From contig CAVPPF010000005.1 of NCBI GenBank assembly GCA_963707435.1, forward strand, positions 496,001-560,000: a DNA stretch of 64,000 nucleotides. The letters are read 5' to 3'. The stretch's first letter is position 1. Each line of letters begins with the position of its first letter. Shown here in pieces: positions 58,304-64,000 of the stretch. A program made the translations under genes and the position numbers. The notes under the pieces were generated by a model, which saw nothing but the letters and a program-made list of their open reading frames with translations, was not told the origin of the DNA and made no database searches. The stretch is from UBA4744 sp963707435 (GTDB lineage: Bacteria > Actinomycetota > Acidimicrobiia > Spongiisociales > UBA4744).

Positions 58304-59398
58304 TCATCCGTCTCTCGATCCGGCCGTGTCCACAAGCCACTGCATCACGGGCAGATACACCCGGTAGAAGAACTCCGTCTCCGGGGACTGAGGCAACAAC
58401 CGCATCAGCGCCGGTGAGCCGGTCATCCTTCGCAACGGGAAATCAACACTGTTCTCGGAAGCATCGGCGGCCACATAGAGGGATTTCTCGTTTCTCACCA
58501 GAAACGGCCACTCCATTGGGATGCCGTAGTGCGCCAGCAAGGCCCGCCCGGCATCGGTGACCGGCAGCTTCATCTGCATGTCGACCTCAGTGCCGGGGGC
58601 CGCCACGATGACCTCGAACCAGCCGTCCAGTCGTGCCTCGGCCGACCTTCCGGAACCGGGCAGCAACCCGTGAACAATGGGAAGAGAATCGTTCAACTCA
58701 TCGGACCCCAGCACGACAACGGTGGCACCATCCGGGCCCGGGGCGAGCAACACGATGCCTGCTCCGGTGTGATCCCAGGTACCGCCGGCCAACTCGATCA
58801 GTCGTGTTGGGACGGAGGCCAGGTCGTCGAAGGGCCTCCCCGCCCACCCGGTTCGCTCGACCCCCAGGAGGGTTTCCAGCTGCTCCGAGGCCGGCGAAGC
58901 AGTCGGTTCACCAAGGATGTTGAACTCTCCGTAGATCATCGTTCCGGTGGCCGCCCATCCGGCCAGCATGGCGGCATCCTGAGCTTCGAGAGCGTCGGTG
59001 ATGCGGGTGGTTCCCTCATCGGACACATTCCCGCCGTCGTCCAGGTAGACACCGTACGCATCGACGAGCATGACGAGATCCGGTGCTTCCGTCGGCCAGG
59101 CGCCGTGCGGTGCGCCACCCGGAGCGGCACCGATGAACGATTCCTCGGTGTCGAACGGGACCTTCTCGTACTCGAGCGCCAAACCCAGCGACGCATGCTC
59201 GAGAAACGTGGCATCCGGAACGGTCTGGTTGTACACGACGAGGTCGAGCGCCTTTTCCGTACGGAGCGACCAGACCAGCGAGGCCACGCCCGGCCACAGC
59301 AGCAACGGCAAGAGCAAGACGAGCACCACCATCACAATGATGAGATGGGTGGCCCGCTCCGTCCGCCGCGCCGCCGGGCCGATCAAGGGAGTAGTCAC
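58304..59398 (-). CDS. membrane-anchored protein of unknown function in the GT2 cluster
   Basis: A 364-residue protein with an N-terminal cytoplasmic tail, one transmembrane helix (THLIIVMVVLVLLLPLLLW, residues about 17-38) and an extracytoplasmic domain of about 315 residues. Distinct segments: ALDLVVYNQTVPDATFLEH, DLVMLVDAYGVYLDDG, TMIYGEFNILGEPTA and TGWAGRPFDDLASVPTR. Alternating strands and helices suggest a class I amidotransferase-like or related fold, but I see no catalytic Cys/His pair. I recall similar proteins from polysaccharide-synthesis clusters of other Gram-positive bacteria; function unestablished. It is the first gene of the cluster. Confidence 0.7.
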   Translation of the reverse strand: MTTPLIGPAARRTERATHLIIVMVVLVLLLPLLLWPGVASLVWSLRTEKALDLVVYNQTVPDATFLEHASLGLALEYEKVPFDTEESFIGAAPGGAPHGAWPTEAPDLVMLVDAYGVYLDDGGNVSDEGTTRITDALEAQDAAMLAGWAATGTMIYGEFNILGEPTASPASEQLETLLGVERTGWAGRPFDDLASVPTRLIELAGGTWDHTGAGIVLLAPGPDGATVVVLGSDELNDSLPIVHGLLPGSGRSAEARLDGWFEVIVAAPGTEVDMQMKLPVTDAGRALLAHYGIPMEWPFLVRNEKSLYVAADASENSVDFPLRRMTGSPALMRLLPQSPETEFFYRVYLPVMQWLVDTAGSRDG

Positions 59399-59440
59399 AT
59401 CAGGTATTTCGGCCCGGGACTCCCCCGCATTGAGGATTCA

Positions 59441-59531
59441 AGCCAGTAGCCAGTAGCCAGTAGCCAGTAGCCAGTAGCCAGTAGCCAGTAGCCAGTAGCC
59501 AGTAGCCAGTAGCCAGTAGCCAGTAGCCAGT
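59441..59531. repeat. heptameric tandem repeat (AGCCAGT), 13 perfect copies
   Basis: Thirteen uninterrupted copies of AGCCAGT, read as ACTGGCT on the other strand, so it shares an ACTGG core with the array at 3050-3161. It lies just upstream of the unknown anchored-protein gene (start 59398), where that gene's promoter would be expected. Reading frames through it encode periodic peptides without biological meaning. Confidence 0.97.
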
Positions 59532-59563
59532 AAAGGCATACCACACGCGCCAACCGATAGCTG

Positions 59564-59598
59564 AGAACTGGAAACTGGAGACTAGAAACTGGAAACGG
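59564..59598. repeat. five degenerate heptamers of the GAAACTG type
   Basis: AGAACTG, GAAACTG, GAGACTA, GAAACTG, GAAACGG. These belong to the same heptamer family as the arrays at 3050 and 28231 and lie between the AGCCAGT array and a degenerate copy of the palindromic element. Confidence 0.8.
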
Positions 59599-59655
59599 CC
59601 CCACCGTCGACCCCTATTCGGGCTCGAACCTCCTCCAACCAACTCGCTCGACGAA
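59599..59655. repeat. degenerate third copy of the palindromic element
   Basis: This stretch aligns with the first half of the element at 57673: a CCGTCGACCCCTATTCGGGC-type segment matches CCGTCGAGACCTATTCGGTC, followed by CTCGAACCTCCTCC and CTCGCTCGACGAA. The palindrome is partly decayed. It abuts the stop codon of the AccE-like gene. Confidence 0.65.
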
Positions 59656-60003
59656 TTAGAACTCCGAATCTCCGTTCTCGTTGTCGGAGCCGGGAGTTGC
59701 GGAGAGGCCTTGAAAGGTGGTGCGCGGGCCGAGCACGACGTGGGGACGGCCGGACATGAACCAGGCCCCCGGCACGGCCGGTTGGCTCGGAACCGCCCGA
59801 TGGGCCAGCTCTTCGGTCAGGGCTGCGTCGATTGCAGCCATGATCGCCGCCGCCTCATACGGACCGGCGCCACCGGTGATTTCGACGCGGGGATCTACGG
59901 AATGGTCGACGACATCTTCCCCGGGTGCTTCCGCGGCAGGAAGCACCTCGTCGACGGGCTCCTCGTTCGGAGTGAGGGGGGCATCAGCTTCTCGATCGGT
60001 CAT
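59656..60003 (-). CDS. acyl-CoA carboxylase epsilon-subunit-like small protein
   Basis: A 115-residue acidic protein. Its middle (VEITGGAGPYEAAAIMAAIDAAL) followed by a conserved-looking WFMSGRP recalls the short acyl-CoA carboxylase epsilon-type proteins of actinobacteria, which stabilise the carboxyltransferase complex. The N-terminal 45 residues are disordered, rich in Asp/Glu/Pro. The gene overlaps the methylmalonyl-CoA epimerase gene (ATGA), and both fit propionyl-CoA/methylmalonyl-CoA metabolism. The assignment is tentative because such small subunits diverge quickly. Confidence 0.5.
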   Translation of the reverse strand: MTDREADAPLTPNEEPVDEVLPAAEAPGEDVVDHSVDPRVEITGGAGPYEAAAIMAAIDAALTEELAHRAVPSQPAVPGAWFMSGRPHVVLGPRTTFQGLSATPGSDNENGDSEF

Positions 60004-60404
60004 TGCAGTTCCACCAGTTCGATCAGCGTACCGGCCAATGCCCGCGGGTGCACGAACGCAATACGGTGCCCTCCACCCCCCACCCGCGGGTGGGCGTCGA
60101 TCAGCTCGACCGCTTCGCCGGCCAGGTGCTCGAGCGCATCGTCGATGGAGGGGACCGCATAGGCGATGTGATGAAGCCCTTCGCCGTGCTTGGCCAGGAA
60201 GCGGCCGACCGGCGTGTCGGGGCCGAGCGGGCACAGCAACTGCACGTTGGAAGCGCCGATGGGAAGCATGGCTTCCTCGACCCCCTGTTCCTCCACGACT
60301 TCGCGGTACTCAGCCTGAACGTGGTACTGCCGCTCGTACTCGGCGAGGGCGGCGTCGAGATCATGAACCGCAATGGCGACGTGATCGATATTGATCAACC
60401 TCAT
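60000..60404 (-). CDS. mce: methylmalonyl-CoA epimerase
   Basis: A 134-residue vicinal-oxygen-chelate (glyoxalase-fold) enzyme that epimerises methylmalonyl-CoA during propionate or odd-chain degradation. Typical features: MRLINIDHVAIAVHDLDAAL with the metal His, GASNVQLLCPLGPDTPVG, HGEGLHHIAYAV with the second metal ligand, and GHRIAFVHPRALAGTLIELVE with the final Glu ligand. It is the first gene of a pair with the AccE-like gene and divergent from a thiolase gene. Confidence 0.94.
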   Translation of the reverse strand: MRLINIDHVAIAVHDLDAALAEYERQYHVQAEYREVVEEQGVEEAMLPIGASNVQLLCPLGPDTPVGRFLAKHGEGLHHIAYAVPSIDDALEHLAGEAVELIDAHPRVGGGGHRIAFVHPRALAGTLIELVELQ

Positions 60405-60462
60405 GGGAGCAGGCTACCCGGGTCTGCTCGATGGGTAGTCTCCAGGAAAAAGGGAGCGAAAC

Positions 60463-61644
60463 ATGGGTGCTGTCATCACCGGAATCGCCAGAACGCCACT
60501 CGGGAAATTCGGGGGAGGCCTCGCCTCGCTCACGGCAGTCGATTTGGGAGGCGAAGCCATCAAGGGGGCATTACAGCGGTCCCGGCTGGACGCCGGCATG
60601 GTTGACGAGGTCGTCTTCGGGCAGGTGCTCCAGGCGGGGGCCGGGCAGATCACATCCCGGCAAGCGGCGGTCCGGGCTGGCGTGCCCATGACGGTGCCGT
60701 CGACCACGGTCAACAAGGTCTGTCTGTCCGGTATGACGGCCATCGCCATGGCAGACCGGTCCGTGCGTCTGGGCGATGCCTCCTTCGTCGTGGCCGGGGG
60801 CATGGAGAGTATGAGCAATGCCCCCTACCTATCCCCTGCCACCCGTTGGGGAGCGCGCATGGGCGACGCGCAGTTGGTGGACGTCTTGATGCACGACGGT
60901 CTGTGGTGCGCGTTCGACAATTGCGCCATGGGCGAGTCGTCCGATGCGAAGAATGCAAGACTGGGCATCTCGCGCGAACAGCAGGACGAGTGGGCAGCGG
61001 AGAGCCACCGGAGGGCCGTGCAGGCGGTGAAGGCAGATGCCTTCGAAAACGAGATCGTGGCGGTCCAGGTGCCCCAACGCAAGGGAGACCCGGTCACGGT
61101 TGAGCTCGATGAGGGAATCCGGCCGGACACCACGATCGAAAGCCTCGGGAAACTGCGTCCCGCCTTCACGCCGGACGGAACCACCACGGCTGCCAACGCC
61201 TCACAGATCTCCGACGGTGCGGCGGCCGTCATCGTTGCCGACCGCGCCGCTGCCGAGGCAGCCGGACTCCCCATCCTGGCCGAGATCGTCGCCTACGGGC
61301 AGGTCGCCGGCCCGGACGCCACGCTGCAGGAGCGCCCGGCAGAGGCCCTGGCGATGGCTCTCAAAAAGGCCGGCATGTCGCCCGGAGATCTCGACCTGGT
61401 GGAGATCAACGAAGCGTTCGCGGCGGTGGCGTTGTGGTCGGCCCACATGCTCGACCTCGACCACGAGAAGGTCAATGTGAATGGGGGCGCGGTTGCCCTC
61501 GGACATCCGATCGGAGCCACCGGCGCTCGTCTCGTGGTGACGCTCGTCAATGAGCTGAGACGCCGGGGAGGCGGCACCGGTGGCGCCACGCTGTGTGGAG
61601 GCGGAGGTCAAGGGGACGCATTGATTATCAGAGTGGAGGGATGA
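60463..61644 (+). CDS. acetyl-CoA acetyltransferase (thiolase)
   Basis: A 393-residue biosynthetic-type thiolase forming or cleaving acetoacetyl-CoA. Active-site Cys in STTVNKVCLSGMTAIAMA (near residue 88), GGMESMSNAPY, the His in ALGHPIGATGAR and the second Cys in LCGGGGQGDALI. Length and motifs are standard. A GGGAG-like Shine-Dalgarno precedes the ATG at 60463. It directly adjoins glpX; the proximity of mce suggests CoA-ester metabolism, including short-chain acyl-CoA. Confidence 0.94.
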   Translation: MGAVITGIARTPLGKFGGGLASLTAVDLGGEAIKGALQRSRLDAGMVDEVVFGQVLQAGAGQITSRQAAVRAGVPMTVPSTTVNKVCLSGMTAIAMADRSVRLGDASFVVAGGMESMSNAPYLSPATRWGARMGDAQLVDVLMHDGLWCAFDNCAMGESSDAKNARLGISREQQDEWAAESHRRAVQAVKADAFENEIVAVQVPQRKGDPVTVELDEGIRPDTTIESLGKLRPAFTPDGTTTAANASQISDGAAAVIVADRAAAEAAGLPILAEIVAYGQVAGPDATLQERPAEALAMALKKAGMSPGDLDLVEINEAFAAVALWSAHMLDLDHEKVNVNGGAVALGHPIGATGARLVVTLVNELRRRGGGTGGATLCGGGGQGDALIIRVEG

Positions 61645-62631
61645 ATGGCTGAGGTACCGGAGCGGAATCTTGCCCTGGAGCTGGTGCGGGTAACTGAGGC
61701 GGCGGCCATGGCTGCTGCACGTTGGCAAGGCCGGGGAGACAAGGAAATGGTCGACCAGGCGGCCGTAGACGGCATGAGATCGATCATGGCCACCGTCGAC
61801 ATGGACGGGATCATTGTCATCGGCGAGGGCGAAAAAGACGAAGCCCCCATGCTGTACAACGGAGAACGGGTCGGGAACGGGCTCGGGATGGCGCTCGACG
61901 TAGCGGTAGATCCCGTGGACGGCACCACCCTGACCGCCGACGGCATGCCGGGGGCCCTGGCCGTGATCGGTATGGCCGAACGGGGCTCTATGTACGCTCC
62001 GGGCAGCCTCGTCTACATGGACAAGATTGCGGTCGGGCCCGATGCGGCAGGGATGGTCGACCTGGAAGCTCCGGTCGAACGGAACCTGACCAGGGTTGCC
62101 AAGGCTCTCGAGAAGGACGTCAACGACCTCACGGCGATCATCCTCGATCGTCCCCGCAACCACGGCTACATCCAGGCCGTCCGGGAGGCCGGGGCCCGGA
62201 TCCGGCTGATCCGCGACGGCGACGTGTCGGGAGCCATTTCTACCGTCCGGGAGGAGACCGGTATCGACATTCTGCTCGGCATCGGCGGGTCGCCGGAAGC
62301 TGTGATTGCCGCCTCGGCGCTCGCCTGCATGGGCGGGGAGATCCAGTGCAAGCTCTGGCCCCGCGATGAGAGCGAGCGCCAGTACGCCCTCGAAAATGAT
62401 CTCGATCTCGACCAGATCCTCACCACCAGGGATCTCGTCGACTCCGACAACGTCTTCTTCGCTGCGACCGGGGTCACGGACGGCGAGTTGCTCGATGGGG
62501 TGGACTACTACGCCAACGGGGCCCGCACTCACTCGGTGGTCATGCGCTCCCGAACCGGTTCGATCCGGTTCATCGACACGCACCACGACCTCCGAAAACT
62601 CAAAGCTCTCAGCGCGGTCGAATACGGATAG
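61645..62631 (+). CDS. glpX: class II fructose-1,6-bisphosphatase GlpX
   Basis: A 328-residue gluconeogenic phosphatase converting fructose-1,6-bisphosphate to fructose-6-phosphate. Motifs: RGDKEMVDQAAVDGMR, IVIGEGEKDEAPMLYNGE, LDVAVDPVDGTTLTADGMPG with the metal ligands, and IGGSPEAVIAASALACMGG. Its ATG follows directly after the thiolase stop, so the genes are co-transcribed. GlpX is the typical gluconeogenic FBPase of actinobacteria. Confidence 0.96.
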   Translation: MAEVPERNLALELVRVTEAAAMAAARWQGRGDKEMVDQAAVDGMRSIMATVDMDGIIVIGEGEKDEAPMLYNGERVGNGLGMALDVAVDPVDGTTLTADGMPGALAVIGMAERGSMYAPGSLVYMDKIAVGPDAAGMVDLEAPVERNLTRVAKALEKDVNDLTAIILDRPRNHGYIQAVREAGARIRLIRDGDVSGAISTVREETGIDILLGIGGSPEAVIAASALACMGGEIQCKLWPRDESERQYALENDLDLDQILTTRDLVDSDNVFFAATGVTDGELLDGVDYYANGARTHSVVMRSRTGSIRFIDTHHDLRKLKALSAVEYG

Positions 62632-62673
62632 CAACCTCCTCCGGGGCGGCGGGGACGGCGAGCGAGCTCTGCT

Positions 62674-63360
62674 TCAGATGGCTCCTGCCACGCGCAGGGC
62701 TTCCCGCAACGAGGTAGCGACCGGAACCCCGGCCGCCACGAGTTGATCGACCGGATGGGCGCCGCCGTCGTACAGCACGCAGTTCATGCCGAGGGCGGCC
62801 GCCGCGGCGGCGTCATCGAGAGCGTCACCAACCACGAGCACATCACCCGGATCGAGGTCGCGGGCGAGATCACCGGCGACGGCCCGGAGGTGTTCCTCCA
62901 GGTACTCCTGTTTGCGATCACCCGGAGTTCCGCGCAGCCCGTCGATGCGAACCAGGAACTGATCGAGGCCGAAGCGGTCCACCTGAGGGATCAACTCGTC
63001 GTGCCAGTACATCGACAACAAGGATTGGCTGTGCCCTGCCCGGCGAGCTTCCGCCAGCGCCTCTCGTGCGTCCGGGGCCAGGGTGGCCGCAGCAGCTCGG
63101 CGCCGGTACGAGTCGTGAAATGCCAGGTCGAATCCCCGCCACTCGGCTGCTTCGACGGCCCGCCCCAGCAGACGCTCATAGAAAAGGAGTACGGGACGCG
63201 TGTAGTGCGCCCCGTACTCCTCAATGGTGATTGGCCGGCGACCTACGGTCGCCAACGTATCGTTCACGGCTGCCACAACGACTGCGAGGTCGTCGAGCAG
63301 CGTCCCATTCCAGTCCCAGACAATGTGAAGCACCGTCGGGACACTAGGCACCAAATCCAA
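62674..63360 (-). CDS. HAD-superfamily phosphatase (phosphoglycolate-phosphatase-like)
   Basis: A 228-residue HAD hydrolase: motif I VWDWNGTLLDDLAVVV (the nucleophile is the first Asp of DWNGT), a helical cap (residues 30-105), motif II SLLSMYW, motif III Lys in TPGDRKQEY and motif IV VLVVGDALDDAAAAAALGM. It is a small-molecule phosphatase. A phosphoglycolate phosphatase role would suit the glcDEF genes but is only an inference. It converges on glpX. Confidence 0.88.
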   Translation of the reverse strand: MDLVPSVPTVLHIVWDWNGTLLDDLAVVVAAVNDTLATVGRRPITIEEYGAHYTRPVLLFYERLLGRAVEAAEWRGFDLAFHDSYRRRAAAATLAPDAREALAEARRAGHSQSLLSMYWHDELIPQVDRFGLDQFLVRIDGLRGTPGDRKQEYLEEHLRAVAGDLARDLDPGDVLVVGDALDDAAAAAALGMNCVLYDGGAHPVDQLVAAGVPVATSLREALRVAGAI

Positions 63361-63412
63361 TGAGCGGCCCGGTATCGACCAGGCCGCCCCGGAAATGGTG
63401 GTTGTCGGTTCG

Positions 63413-63706
63413 TTACTCGGCGACGCGGTCCTTCAGGCCTTTGGCCGGACGGAACTTCGCGTGCTTCTTCGCTGCGATCTGAATCGCTTCACCTGTTGCC
63501 GGGTTCCGGCCGATACGGGCCTTGCTCCGACTGGTGTAGAAGGTACCAAAGCCTGAGACACGAACTTCGCGGTCAGCATCGAGCTCGACTGCGATGATGC
63601 CTTTGCCGGAGTCGCTGCTGAAGATCGCATCAATCACTTCCGAGGCCTTCGCCTTGGACAGATCTGTCTTCTTCGCCAGCTTCTCCGCCATCTCGGTTTT
63701 GTTCAC
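63413..63706 (-). CDS. hup: HU-family DNA-binding protein
   Basis: A 97-residue histone-like protein: VNKTEMAEKLAKKTDLSKAK, EVRVSGFGTFYTSRSKARIG, RNPATGEAIQIAAKKHAKF and RPAKGLKDRVAE. The central DNA-binding arm RNPATGE is conserved. The start is a GTG at 63706 after a good GGGAGG; the ATG at 63736 is less likely. It lacks the Lys-rich tail found on mycobacterial HupB. Confidence 0.95.
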   Translation of the reverse strand: MNKTEMAEKLAKKTDLSKAKASEVIDAIFSSDSGKGIIAVELDADREVRVSGFGTFYTSRSKARIGRNPATGEAIQIAAKKHAKFRPAKGLKDRVAE

Positions 63707-63831
63707 TCCGCCTCCCCTCATCGTTGCGGCCGGCATTTCCGGCCTCGCGTGGGTACCGCAGTAACGCGGTGTCTCAAGAAAACTACAGGGTTTACCTAGG
63801 TTTTTCGAGGATCTCGGTGGTTTGAACGGCG

Positions 63832-64000
63832 CTAGGGAACGGCCCGGACGGTTCGCTCGAGCATCTCCAGGCGAGCGTCATATCTCCCGGCCATCACCCG
63901 CCAGCCGAATCTCGCCATGTGTTCGGCGAGCTCCGCACCCAGCGTGGCGGCCCCGGATCGATGGGTCAGGGCCCACCGGAGGCGGTCAACCAAACCCGTG
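63832..64000 (-). CDS. C-terminal end of a gene cut by the window edge (glycosyltransferase-like)
   Basis: The minus-strand frame from the edge to a TAG at 63832 encodes about 55 residues, with LVDRLRWALTHRSGAATLG and MARFGWRVMAGRYDARLEML, ending TVRAVP. The pattern resembles the C-terminal helix of a GT4-type glycosyltransferase, but no catalytic motif is included, so the family is not proven. It is upstream of hup on the same strand. Confidence 0.5.
   Translation of the reverse strand, partial: TGLVDRLRWALTHRSGAATLGAELAEHMARFGWRVMAGRYDARLEMLERTVRAVP

Noticed and set aside
59395..59642. Minus-strand frames with repeated Tyr-Trp-Leu-Leu-Ala-Thr-Gly
   Set aside because: These are translations of the AGCCAGT array and not genes.
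1..64000. CRISPR arrays, insertion sequences or prophage
   Set aside because: No regularly spaced 25-40 nt repeats with unique spacers, no transposase or integrase and no phage structural genes were found; the only tandem repeats are heptamers and the palindromic element.

Overview
The window is a high-GC, gene-dense stretch of chromosome that looks like an actinobacterium (Actinomycetota), probably a deep-branching or uncultured one; an Acidimicrobiia-like lineage is my best inference. The reasons are a WhiB-family protein, a GlnA / GlnA2 / GlnR-like nitrogen cluster, an HU protein, a MurJ flippase, an actinobacterial-style acyl-CoA carboxylase epsilon-like protein beside methylmalonyl-CoA epimerase, no sign of outer-membrane genes, and several membrane or secreted proteins with Thr-rich stalks. 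I see no prophage, insertion sequence or CRISPR array.

Layout. 1-3.0 kb: the 3' part of argS, then three GNAT acetyltransferases. 3.05-3.16 kb: a perfect 7-bp tandem array. 3.2-7.6 kb: a membrane protein and a tightly overlapping glycolate-oxidase operon (glcD-glcE-glcF, minus strand). 7.7-15.4 kb: a small membrane protein, a 593-aa conserved protein of unknown function, a transglutaminase-like protein, a hyuA-hyuB hydantoinase/oxoprolinase pair, an Nfu N-terminal-domain protein and an anchored protein. 15.5-17.4 kb: a Thr-stalked anchored protein and a frameshifted Eis-like acetyltransferase. 17.4-22.9 kb: a double-GAF histidine kinase, glnA, glnA2 and a GlnR-like regulator. 23.0-27.3 kb: a cyclic-nucleotide-binding-domain protein converging on a 1286-aa ATPase/TPR/transmembrane/beta-propeller fusion. 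27.4-32.0 kb: a DUF1028 protein, ALDH7-type dehydrogenase, RidA, an A-type Fe-S carrier and an Mrp ATPase whose DUF59 domain is on a separate overlapping gene. 32.0-32.2 kb: a candidate structured RNA. 32.3-41.4 kb: an M23 peptidase, MBL hydrolase, MFS exporter, methyltransferase, Nudix, FxsA and the selenocysteine genes selA-selB. 41.4-47.7 kb: WhiB, an NfeD-like protein, a receiver protein, a CorC/HlyC-type protein, an MFS transporter and diaminopropionate ammonia-lyase. 47.9 kb: tRNA-Pro(CGG). 48.1-54.8 kb: MazG-like, CAP-domain protein, lysC-asd, an anchored cyclophilin, a PHP phosphoesterase and murJ. 54.9-59.4 kb: a putative surface-polysaccharide operon (unknown anchored protein, response regulator, HEAT protein, GT2 synthase) interrupted by palindromic repeats. 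59.4-64 kb: repeats, AccE-like protein, methylmalonyl-CoA epimerase, thiolase, class II fructose bisphosphatase, HAD phosphatase, HU, and the 3' end of a further gene.

How the genes work together. Many pairs overlap by 1-13 nt (ATGA or GTGA junctions), so translational coupling is the rule: glcDEF, hyuAB, lysC-asd, selA-selB, the DUF59 gene with mrp, PHP-murJ, the HEAT gene with GT2, and the AccE-like gene with mce. The clearest functional modules are glycolate oxidation, glutamine synthesis with its likely regulator, selenocysteine incorporation, the aspartate-pathway entry, and propionate/methylmalonyl-CoA metabolism.

The least explained elements are the 1286-aa fusion, the 593-aa protein, the GT2/HEAT/response-regulator cluster with its unknown anchored protein and hidden 36-aa reading frame, the rod-like RNA candidate at 32.0-32.2 kb, and two repeat families (heptamers and an 80-nt palindromic element) that occur next to each other near 59.5 kb.
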